Shown in pieces: positions 1-10,152 of a stretch of DNA of 64,000 nucleotides. Position 1 is the stretch's first letter, and every line of letters begins with the position of its first letter. The stretch spans positions 1 to 64,000 of the forward strand of contig JAEUWP010000453.1 of the NCBI GenBank assembly GCA_018524725.1. The letters run 5' to 3'. Source of the stretch: Podaxis mareebaensis (taxonomy: Eukaryota > Basidiomycota > Agaricomycetes > Agaricales > Agaricaceae). The notes below the pieces were generated by a model. That model saw only the letters and a program-made list of their open reading frames with translations, had not been told where the DNA came from and did not search any database. The position numbers and the translations under genes were made by a program.

Positions 1-1400
1 TTGCGAGTAGGATATTTGTTTGGGGAAGCAGAGGAAAGCAAATTGCTGCTGAAAAACTGCGCGTTGCCTAGGTTTATATAGCTTTTTGAACCTATGCTTT
101 CCCAGTCTGCCGACTTGAACGGTGTAAGGTAGATGCCGTGGAAAGGCTTGGGAACGTACAAGAGAGCAACCACAGAAAAAGACGCAACAAACGCTCGAGA
201 ACTCCGTTCTGAGCCGGAATCAGACTTCGCCCTGGACATCGTGCAGTCGGAGTGAGCATTCATGTGGTCACCCTTGTTTTAAAGATAGTATCTGCTCCTA
301 AATGGGAATACCAATGCCATATTGTGAACTTCCTTGCACACCACAGGTATCACAAACCCAGCTCCTCGTTGTAAAATCCATAACTAGATCACCACTAATG
401 CGTTGCGATACAACCCCTTCGCCTTCATCACCGGACACTTACCTTCTTGGTACACCCACCGAATCACAACACTCCCTCTTTCTACATGGCTTAGACTTGC
501 ATAAATCCACCCTGACGGTCCCGACGTAGTTTCCTCGGACTATGGCTATAGCATATTCTGTGTACTGCGGTAGCGAGTATTGCCTCCACCGTTTGGGTGG
601 TGATAGCTCATTCTTCGGCTATCAGACTTCGTCACAGGAGTTATCTTGCTTCGGCATTCCGGTCGGCTTCCCTTGAATCCCGGCCAGAGGTCTACCTTGC
701 CGGACCCATCACTATTGCAACCACAAAACCACAGAAAACGAGGATGTACTGTGCTAAGTAGGAGTAAGTTATGGGGATAAGCTACGAACGGACCTCACCT
801 GATGACATGCTTGGGGATACGCCAATACTTAAGATTGTTGGTTACCTTCGGACCCACTGCAGGGGGATCATATGTAGATAGCAATATGAAGCCGAGTGGG
901 CCCGGCTTACAAGTCGAGGAAAATCCGTGCGATACTCAGCCCTTCCTGAGAGTATGATAGGACAGTATATATAGCAAACCAATGGCAAGTCTGCGAAGAT
1001 AACGTTGCGTGGATGGATTCGCAATAGCCAAGGCGTGAAGGGACTGAACACACGCACTTATCGCAACAAACTGTCAGAGCAAACCTTAAGTTCGAGGTGC
1101 CAGTGAGAACGACCACCGTTCGGAACGTTCATCTGTGTCGGCAGCCCTCCACCACCACGAGATCCACGGGGCGGTCACTCCGGCGTTATCGGTGAGGGAT
1201 TGCAATATTGGACGGGACAAGGCCTTGCGCTTGATTTCAGGACTTATCCTCATTGCGGATAGGTATGTTGTGCTGTTCCAGCCTAAAGCTGCAACTGAGA
1301 ACTCTTATGGTCTCTGCTAGTGGGATTAGGCCCAAGGGCCGCGCCGTGCTTGGCCAACCCACAGAATTTCATAAAGTCAAACGGATTTCTTGAGAGACGT
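1..1400. repeat. Tandem duplication, copy A1 (left end outside window)
   Basis: Positions 1 to about 1400 match 1723 to about 3160 in direct orientation with an offset of 1722 bases near the left end. I estimate 80-90 percent identity by eye, with small indels. The unit starts just upstream of an isochorismatase-type start codon (minus strand) and continues into upstream sequence with no gene I recognise. The first base of the window already lies inside the repeat, so the unit probably reaches further left and includes another copy of the isochorismatase exon. Similarity stops close to the P450 exon relic at 1403-1479, which copy A2 lacks at the equivalent place. Confidence 0.85.
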
Positions 1401-1402
1401 AC

Positions 1403-1479
1403 CGACGTCCAAAACCAAATGCGACATCTGCAGGGTTCAGGATCTCGGGATCGGGGGTGCCAGAGGAAGTAAGGAATCT
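1403..1479 (-). pseudogene. Cytochrome P450 heme-binding exon relic
   Basis: Read on the minus strand, this short stretch encodes a P450 segment just before the heme cysteine, ending in FGFGRR followed by a GTACGT splice donor. The intact P450 at 3534-5645 has an intron at exactly the same codon. No exon with the following CPG motif is found downstream. On its 5' side the exon meets an ambiguous base (N at 1480) and then isochorismatase sequence. It is therefore an isolated P450 exon from a different paralogue, left by rearrangement or by a mis-join in the assembly. Confidence 0.6.
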
Positions 1480-1523
1480 NATGATCAACTATTCTGAACA
1501 TATCCTCGTGCAACGTTACTTAC

Positions 1524-1713
1524 CGCTCTCCGCACTTGTGGTTAATATCGTAGGAAGGTTGAAGGCTTTGCCAATGGAAGCATGGGCGATGATGTTTGCC
1601 CTGAATTCTCCTGGGCTATAGTCGCGTACGAGATGGAACAAGCCAAGTTGGTGATCTACAACCAACAAGACGGCATTGTCCTTGTCGATTCTCTCGAATG
1701 GGTTCCCAGGCAT
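1524..1713 (-). pseudogene. Isochorismatase-like hydrolase, N-terminal exon only
   Basis: An ATG at 1713 (minus strand) opens a 63-codon exon ending in a consensus GTAAGT donor at 1523. It contains the start of the isochorismatase/YcaC-type fold: VLLVVDHQLGLFHLVRD holds the conserved Asp of the catalytic triad, and PTILTTSAESG is the usual second strand. The rest of the family (about 130 more residues, including the cis-peptide and Cys region) is missing. Instead the sequence runs into the P450 exon relic at 1403-1479. The open frame upstream to 1986 is 5' leader shared with repeat copy A1. I regard this as a truncated gene, unless the N at 1480 hides an assembly error. Confidence 0.6.
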
Positions 1714-1722
1714 TTTGCAGAG

Positions 1723-3160
1723 TTGCGAGTAGGATATTTGTTTGGGGAAGCAGAGGAAAGCAAATTGCTGCTGAAAAACTGCGCGTTGCCTAGGTTTATG
1801 TAGCTTTTTGAACACATACTTTCTTAGTCCGCCGATATGAACGGTGTAAGGTGGATGCCATGGAAAGGCTTGGGAACGTACAAGAGAGTCACCCACAGAA
1901 GAAGACGCAACAAACGCTCGAGAACTCCGTTCTGAGCCGGAATCAGACTTCGCCCTGGACATCGTGCAGTCTGAGTGAGCATTCATGTGGTCGTCCTTGT
2001 CTTAAAGATAGTATCTGCTCCTGGATGGGAATACCAATGTCATATTGTGAACTTCTTCTTACACCACTGGTACCACAAATCCAGCTCCCCTTCATAAAAA
2101 TCCAAAATTAGATCACCGTTAACGTACTGTAATACAACTTCGCCTTCATCACTGGGCACCCACCTTGATACATCCACTGAATCGCAAGCATTGCCTCTGT
2201 CTACATGGCTTAGACTTGTAGAATGACACCTGGCAATGTAACAATCCCCAAGACCATACGACGCAGTTTCCTCGGACTGTGGCTATAGCACATTCTTTGC
2301 ACCATAGCAGAAAGTCTTGCTTCCACTTTTCGGGTAGTGAAAGCTCGCTCTTCGGCTATCAGACTTTGTCAAAAGAGTTATCTCGCTCCGGCATTCCGGC
2401 ATTAGCTTCCCTTGAGTCCAAGTTGGGGGTCCACCTTGCCGTACCTGTCACTTTTGTTACCAACAAACCACATAAAGGGACCATACACTGTGCTAATGAA
2501 CAGTACGTTATGGGGGCAAGGTACAAGCAGACCTCATCTGGCGACATGCTTGGGGATATGTCAATACCTAGGATTGTTGATACCTTAGGACCCACTCGCA
2601 GGCGGATCCTTTTTCGGCAGTAGTATGAAGCCGATGGGACCGGCTTACCAGCCAGCATCCCCCTTCGAGGAAAATCCGTGTAGCACTCCGGCCTCTATGA
2701 GAGCGTGATAGGACAGTATGTATAGCAAACCAATGACAAGGCTGCCAAAATAATGTCGCGTAGACGGATCTAAATAGCCGGGCCGTGAGGACATCGAACA
2801 CATGCACTTATCGCAACAAATTGTCAGAGCAAACCTTAAGTTCGAGGTGTCAGTGAGAGTGGCCACCGCTCAAAAACGTCCATCCGCGTCGGCAGCTTTC
2901 CACCACCACGAAACCCGCGGAGCAGTCACTCCGGAGTTATCAGAAAGAGGTTACAATATTAGGCAAAGCAAGGCCTTCTTGCGCTTGATCTCGGGGCTTG
3001 TTCTCATTGCAGGCTGGTACGTTGTGTTGTTCCAGCTTAAAGCTACAGCTGAGAACTCTCATGATCTCTGTTAGTGGGATTGAGCCCAAGAGCCGTGCCG
3101 TGCTTGGTCAGCCCACAGAATTTCGTAAAGGAAGTCCAGCAGAATCCTTGAGACATAGCT
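1723..3160. repeat. Tandem duplication, copy A2
   Basis: Second copy of the unit described at 1-1400. It covers the 5' leader and upstream region of the truncated isochorismatase exon. Several short open frames occur on both strands (for example minus 2359-2658), but none is conserved in frame with copy A1 and none matches a family I know. The sequence from about 3160 to 3530 is outside the duplication and holds nothing I recognise. Confidence 0.8.
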
Positions 3161-3533
3161 AAAAGGGAGCAATAATAACCCCACATTGGTGCTTGCGCCT
3201 CTTTGGCTAGCCACTAATGGTGCAAAGCTTTGGTCAGAGGAACAACAGCCAAGTTTAACATATGACAAATCAACGAGTAACAAGTATGGGAGATTCTTGG
3301 AGGGTTTACCTGGCAAGTAAGCCGTCCTGCCGATGGTTGGAAGCTTTGTTGCGGTTCGCTACTTATACTTATGATATTCCCTGTCTCGTGAGGGCATCAG
3401 CTTCGTCATTTCTGTTTCGTAACTTATAGCTACTCGTAAATCATCAAGTCGTGAAGGGAGTACAACAACGGATATAAGGACAACATCGATACATAAAATG
3501 AACATTTCAACATAAGAAGACATCCGAGACCAA

Positions 3534-5645
3534 TTACTCAGCAAGCGATCTCACAAGTTGTTCTGTCGCTTGTGAGCGTGGTTTAAAGTCACACTGAAAA
3601 GGAGCAGTATGGCTAACACAGCCGATTTTGGTCGTGAGAAGGAAACACAGTCAAAAATACGAAAGTTCTCACCAGACAAGAGCAGACAGATATTCCTTCG
3701 TTGGCTCTATGACGACCCCGTCCTCAACGGGCTTCGAAATTCGGAAGAGAGCAAGGAGTGATGCAGCCGTAAGCCAGAGAGTCGACCGAGCCATATGCTC
3801 CCCTGGACATATTCTTGAGAAGAGGTTAGCGACCGTACCAGGGCTCTGGTAAGTGAGGAGGGGAGCACTCACCGGCGGCCAAAGCCAAAGGCGACCGACA
3901 AGGGGTCTCGAACGTCCTTGTTGATATTGCCGTTTTCATCCAAAAAGCGTTCAGGAAGGAATGTGTCTGGTTCGGGGTACTCGGTATCATCGTGCATGAT
4001 GTTCCTGTCCACGTGATAGTAGTGCCTCAGTGGCGACGAACGAGGGAAAGCGCTTCAGCAGGCGTACCAAAGGTTGACAATCATGATAGAGCCGGAGGGG
4101 ATGAAATAGCCCTTGTATACATCATCTGCATCCGCGCAGTGAGGCACGCCTGCATATGAATAAAGGCCTCTTAGCTTCAGTCAACCGAAGACCTGATTTC
4201 TCTCACTCATTGGCGTGACTGGTCTCCATCTAAAAATAGACATTAGCCTTCATACGCATCAGAAGAGCGGATTGACAATTAACCTAAAAGTTTCTTTGAT
4301 AACGGCAGAAAGGTAGGGAAGATTGGGTTCATCACTGTATTCCGGCAGACGTCCATGTCCTACCACTCGATCGATTTCCTCTTGTGCCTTGGCCTGCTTG
4401 TCGGGGTGACACAGCATAGCAAGGATAAAAGTATAGACGGCTGCGAGAACAGTATCACTGCCCCCTGAAAAGAGTGGGAGCGACTGAACAAGCTATTCAT
4501 TGTGTCTTTTGGGAATGACATACCTGCAAAAAACATCGACGCTGTATCCCGAATCAGGTCTTCGTCAAATTCGGGTTTGGTCGACTCCGAAAATTGCTCC
4601 AGGCACATAGACGTGAACGATGGTCTGGCTTTACCTTCGGACTTTTGCCTATTCTTCAGTAAAATGCGTCGAAGACAATTGCTGGTGGAATACATACAAT
4701 AGCACGCTTTGCCGCTTCATAAGGCATATTTCTGAACTTCATGGTCATCTTTCTCCATTCCCTGGCCTTACGTTTGAAGCTTGCCCCCGGAAACCATGCC
4801 GGAACATATTGCAAAGCCGGAATAAGGTCCACGAGGAACGCACCAGGCACAATGGCCTCGATCAACGGTCGCATTGAGTCGTCGGCCAGGTGGACGAAAG
4901 GGTCGTTGACCAACTTAATATCCAATCCATATGCCAGTACCAGGGTCGTTGCGCCAATCAGACTTGCCTCACATTAATGAGTCATATTCATCCTGATATG
5001 AGCTCAGAACTTACTGCCTGAAGAGGGCCATGAAATCCCGAGGATGATCCAGTAGCTTGGGTAGTAGCTTTCTGACGTATTCCATCTCAATTGGACGGTG
5101 AGTTTCGGGTTTGGTAGGATGAAAGTGCTTCTGAAAAAGCTTTCTCCGCTCCCGCCATGCATCACCATAGGGCATACTACTGAACAAATAGTCCCATCCC
5201 ATAAGTTTTCCCATGAGAAACGCGGGCCTGAGAATAGTGAGTCAACTTCACCCAAACATGATTGCCAGGCACTCAGTTCACCTGCCGGAATACGTTGTGG
5301 AACGTTTTTCTAGCAGCTCCCTGGCAGCCGCGACGGTGTTTAGGATTATAAGATCCTTCCCGGCGCCGTTAACATGTAGGATTTCGGAATCTACTCAATT
5401 CGTAATACAGCAATACACAAAAACCATCTTCACTCACCATACTGCTTCGCCCATTTCGTGTAGGTGAGCCACTCATAACTGGTGGGAAGATCAAGCAGGT
5501 TGCCGATGAGAGGTCTTTTAGGGGGGCCTGGCGGGAGGGGATAGGTGGAACGTTTCCTGTGCATCTTGAAGGCTACGAGTGTGAATAACCCCGATGCTAG
5601 CAAGATCGACCAAGGCATCGAGGCTCCGAAAATCGGTATTGCCAT
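3534..5645 (-). CDS. Cytochrome P450 monooxygenase (CYP5144-like)
   Basis: Eleven exons join in frame to 516 residues, normal for a microsomal fungal P450: 5645-5438, 5390-5282, 5227-5015, 4962-4698, 4641-4524, 4464-4284, 4229-4207 (23 nt), 4149-4068, 4004-3873, 3813-3673 and 3612-3534. The N-terminus has a hydrophobic anchor and the proline hinge YPLPPGPPKRP, so it should sit in the ER membrane. The I-helix oxygen-activation motif AGGSDT is near residue 305. The K-helix ExxR (KETFR) is near 362-365. The heme loop FGFGRRICPG is near 439-448 and is split by an intron before ICPG. All key residues are present, so the gene looks functional. The substrate cannot be told from sequence; the CYP5144 family assignment is by resemblance of the C-terminal half to that basidiomycete expansion. 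Confidence 0.9.
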
Positions 5646-8365
5646 GGCGTTCCAGAGGACGTGATAGTCAAGGGCACAGCTCCTCCCGCTCGGAAGGGTT
5701 TATATCAAGTTCTATGGCCGCACGCCTCGCGCGTCTGGTTAGAACGGCGAAAAGCTATTGGTCAGATTCCTAATCCCTATCTATCTGTAATTCCAGTCAT
5801 CTCCGAGCCGAAATCGGGAAACGGTTGGCTCATCCCTGAAAATGCCAGATCCTCTGTGAGCTTCTCCAACTGGCTTAAGCTTTTCCCATATTCTATATAA
5901 GTCCAGTGGAAGGAATTGAGATCACGGTCAGGTAAGGGAGGGGTAGCGATCAATAAGAAGTCGAAGCGAGTACGGGCGGGCTCGGATGGGGGATGAACGC
6001 ACAGTGAACATGAGGAGTGCTTGCTTGGCCAACCCCGTAATAGATTGTCCGCAACGATGTGGACTAGGGAGAACATGAGGGCTGACGTCCCGAATGTGTC
6101 CTAGTAAAAAGCACGCCACTAGGGTGAGTCTGTTGGATGGCGACTCATAAGCTTCATGAAGACACCATCCACATGTCAATTCGATTAATGAAATTAATGG
6201 GGAAGCATTCTCACGATGGGGGTGGTTCTAGTGGTCCACATGGAGTTGTAAATTGTCCGCAAACAAATTTGGCCGACCGGTGTTCATCAATTCCATGAGG
6301 AAAGTTAGAGCTAGTGCAGATCCCACTGGTGGTCCCTGGATATTTGCAAATGAGAATGACAGTATGTCATCGATGCCCAAGCAGACCACGTGATAAGATG
6401 AGCTGAATTGGAATAGAGGCAGTTCCAAGGGTCGGTACCAGTGGTAACGGTGGAAATGAATATCATAGTTCGCGATTATATTCACGTAGAATTTAACGAC
6501 AGGCTATCACAACGAACGGCATATTTAGAGGTAATCCTTCCGGTAGGAATTCATTGACATCGCAGTCGGGAAGACCGTTACGAGCTCAACCAATGCTACG
6601 CTTAAAGATGGATTTCTGGCTAAAGTCTGAACACCTTTGCTTTCCTACCGGAGGAGTGTTGCCTCACTTCAAGCGATGGACAAGCGCGCGACCGTTACAA
6701 TGATAGGAAAACCTGCAGTTAGGCGTTCTTGCAGCAGGCTCTGAAGTACACCCTTAGAAGCTCCTTTCATACTACAACCAGCTTGGCTCCAGCCATGAAG
6801 ACATGGGAGTTAACGGATCCTCACAAGGTCCAGAAATCAGCTTCAGCTCTGGCGGAGGCCGGATCAAGGTCCGGTAGAGGTTGTGAATGATCCAGAGATG
6901 TGCGTGAAGAAATTCGGGAAGGTGCGATTTCGTCGCGCGTATGATTGGCCAACAGGAGTACCCGACTCATTCGGGGACAGAAGATCAAATTTATAACGCC
7001 TGTTTACGTGGAAGGGTCTCTGCAAGCTGAGGATTTCCCTGAATTTCCCTACAGTTGACTAACGGACGCCTCTCCCCGAGAAAGCAATATTTCCTTACCC
7101 ATATTTGTTCGTCTTCTGACGGAGACCCCTTTAATGTGTTAGAACCGGGTTTATTTAATACATCTATCATTACCCAACGGCGATGTTATACACAATATCA
7201 CCAAAGAGACTGGACTTGGGAGAGGCCCAACAGGGTGCAACCTGGTTCGAAAACCCGAACCCGCCTAGCAAACATGCAACCTGTCAATCAGCCCTAATCA
7301 GCCCCATTAGAGAAATGATATCAGGACAACTCAGGGTGGATCCGCCCCTGTATGTTTTTATATTCGTCATCGTATCCGAATTCTACCACATGTTTGTGGC
7401 TTCTACAGTCATTTTCGTAAACCGAGGCTTCTTCCGTGGGCGCGCGTTATGCTATCCGCAGCAGAGAACCTCACGTCCACTACCGCTTCCTACAACAGCC
7501 CGTACGGTTAGCTATACTGAGTATAGAGGTCAAGGCTGGGCCAAGGTCAACCAATTGGTGTCTGTTCAGATCAAAAAGATGTCTAGCCTGTCCGGTCAGG
7601 ATTGGGATAAGTTTACGTAACTCCGCTGAATTCATCCCCTTTTCAAATTGCTATCAGCTCCGACCGGTGACAGAGGAAGGATGTGGCGCTGAAAGGCTCC
7701 GGGTGGCTATGGCGTGCTACAAGGAACCGGCCAATACGAGAACCACATGAAGCAATCGCACCGAAGGGTGGAACATCCCACGAACAGAACGATGCTTTCC
7801 CGAAGGCTCGACGATGAGCCTCGTTATTCAAGATTTCGAGTAATGGGGCACGAGAGTATTGAGGAAGCAGTGAGCAGCCTATGTCTTTCGCCCGGCAGAC
7901 GCTGAATGACAGATGATCGTAAGCCCTGTATACCTGCATTTCTCCAACGCCACCATGACCTTGCTGTATGCTTATGTACGTACTTGCTGCAGCCACCTCA
8001 ATTGCCACAGCCGAACGAAACCGCCAGAAGGTTCTGTCGATCTGGCCTATTTCGTTCATATGAAGGCATCTGGATTTGGGTACTGTCCTTCACCCACGTT
8101 TCAGCATCCCCCCGTTTCGACAGGCCACGCGTTTATCACGGAGGCCAAGACTTGCTGCTCTGAACTCCGACGACCCTCTTAATTGATGAGTGACGAAACT
8201 AAGTAACTCAAGGTAACTAGCTAGAATAGAGGCACCCTCGTGGCCAGCCCAGTCAGCGATGGTAGACTCAACCGCTGGTGGCAACAGTTGTTGTTTCCCC
8301 GTTGTTTCTTATAGGATGCATGTTTTCCCGTGTATTAGCTAATGAGGTCATCTGTGCTACCTTAA
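5646..8365. other. Long stretch without a recognisable gene
   Basis: The first about 200 bases must hold the P450 promoter. The rest has several open frames of 60-145 codons on both strands (for example plus 7183-7620 and minus 7643-8059). None has a motif I recognise, consistent codon use, or splice-linked neighbours. I see nothing here that I can support as a gene. Given the relics on its right side, this may be eroded transposon sequence. Confidence 0.5.
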
Positions 8366-8542
8366 TCACAGTTGGCTAGCTTGGCCACTTGCAAACCAAC
8401 AACCCTCACTCGTTTTGAGCTCACGTACAGCTGCAGCTACAGTCTTCCAAGAATCGTTATCGAAGGATCGGATAGCCTCCTGAATGCGGTCCTCATACCC
8501 GGGATCTTCATGGGCGCGTGACTTCCAGCACTGAGCAGCCAT
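8366..8542 (-). pseudogene. Relic of a pogo/CENP-B-type transposase DNA-binding domain
   Basis: A 58-codon frame opens with ATG at 8542 and stops at 8366. Its middle reads YEDRIQEAIRSF, then about seven residues later TVAAAVREL. This is the layout of the psq/CENP-B type helix-turn-helix at the N-terminus of pogo-family transposases (a helix of the 'RI..A' kind followed by 'AA.RE..V'). The rest of the HTH recognition helix and the DDE domain are absent. It is best read as a short remnant of a Tc1/mariner-pogo element; the match is by eye and short. Confidence 0.4.
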
Positions 8543-9088
8543 AAGTCAGTGCGGAGACAATGGGAAGGCTCCCTTGGTCAAAGACGAAAAAAGGATGCGA
8601 TGCGATTATTGCATTCTGTACCCCGACCCGGCATCTCCTGGCAAGGTGTGACAACTGCTACAAAAACCAACTTTTCTTATACTCAAGCGACAGAGTTCAA
8701 AGGACCTGGAAGACGTGCAGAATGACATTCTAGTGCAGAATACAAAATATGGGAGGAAGGTATTGAACGGGTGCTGAGATATTGTGAATGTGTCGAAACA
8801 GGGGGAAACGTGGGTGATGGATAGTAGTCTTCCTCACCGTGTAACCTCACCCGTTTAATTGTAGCTAAGTATTTCTCATTCAGGATGCCAAATTAGGGAA
8901 CTGGAGACTTTATCAGACGTTCGGTACATGATCAAGTGAGCGGGTATATTGTAACCATTCCATGTGTCGTGCGAGATTGCTTCATAGAGGAGGTGAGCCT
9001 GGTAGCATTATGGAATGAGCAGGCATACCAGAAACTTACCTTACGGAACAGCCAATCTCCATACGTCGGTGGGGGAAAGTTGGCGAGG

Positions 9089-9249
9089 CATATGTATGGG
9101 CGATATACTGTAAAAAAAATAAGCAGCTATATTTTACAAAATTTCCTTGTGCGGCAATGCAATTGNGGTGCCAAAGCACTTTCTAAGTGCCTTTGCCACC
9201 TTGAAAAGTAGCTATTTATTTTTTTTACAGTATATCGCCCATACATATG
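9089..9249. mobile_element. Short inverted-repeat element (MITE) with an N in the loop
   Basis: The left end (9089-9123) and the right end (9216-9249) are near-perfect reverse complements over about 34 bases, starting CATATGTATGGGCGATATAC and ending in an A-rich/T-rich tract. Weaker pairing continues for some bases inward. The 161-bp element encodes nothing. A second small palindrome (AAAGCACTT / AAGTGCCTTT) sits in its centre, and one base, 9166, is undetermined, as expected when a strong hairpin disturbs sequencing. I could not assign a target-site duplication with certainty. Confidence 0.75.
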
Positions 9250-9539
9250 GACTGAAGATAACGTCAACCGGCGGTGACCTCGAAGTCTCCCTGCCGCCGT
9301 GAGGTATGGTAGTAATTTAGCCATTGCATAGCTCACGACTCGACCCAACTAACCTTGAGGTTTTAAACCCTCCCCTCCACCCATAGTAACAGGGCGTAAC
9401 AAGGTTGAGCGAGCTTCTCTCCCTTTTCAGAGCGATATTTCAATCGGTCCGTCAAAGGATATGACGCCCACGGCAGCTTGGTTGTTCCGTTAACCCGTCA
9501 ATAGGAGGGTGAAAGACTACTGGCCAACACTCCAGAGTC

Positions 9540-9790
9540 CATTTTGTCCCCATGAGGGAATTGACTTGATACTGCGATAACTCCATGACGTAGCCAGGAC
9601 TGTCCATAGCCAGGGGAAGTAGCTTTTTGACGAGTTCACACGTTTGTGAACGACGGAGCCCAGTATCCAAATGATCCAACTGTTGGAATCACCACATACA
9701 TTCCTTTTTTCGGACAATCTCGAAATGCCAAGGCACGTCGAGCACCAACACATCGTGCGTTGACAGTGCATTGACGCTATAGTTAATACA
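9540..9790 (-). pseudogene. Possible P450 relic
   Basis: On the minus strand one frame contains LRRSQTCELVKKLL followed by DSPGYVMEL. This resembles the P450 stretch between the B and C helices and the D helix (compare the family pattern 'LRR..ELVKKLL.SP..FM'). Upstream in the same frame, DVLVLDVPWHFEIVRKK resembles the strand and helix that precede it. A stop codon separates the two and no heme region follows. If real, it is a third P450 fragment within 10 kb of the intact gene. The similarity is weak. Confidence 0.35.
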
Positions 9791-10152
9791 TAAATAATGT
9801 GTCCTACGAGTCCTGTACTTCGCTCTTTTGCCCCCAATTACAACGTTATTCAGTTCCTTCAACCCCAATTACTACTGAAATAACTTTTTTTATTCAAGGG
9901 CTCTCCATTCTATTGGTATCAGGTTTCCTCCTGGGATAGTCGATTGAGCATTTCTCAAGCGAATGAGAATCACTTCCTCACTGAGTCGCCGTGGCGCGAC
10001 GCGGTCAGGTGATCAGTATCACGTGCATAACAGAACGCGGTCACATTGTCGACGCCTCCCCTCTCAACCAGCTCCTCAGCAACTACTATCAACAGGTGAG
10101 CTGCAGCATATTTTGAAAGTCAAGCGCTGACATAAACTTTCCTAAGCAAACC

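Noticed and set aside
7183..8059. Two open frames of 145 (plus) and 138 (minus) codons
   Set aside because: No motif, no signal peptide, no spliced partner exons, and the composition is like the surrounding non-coding DNA; length alone is not enough.
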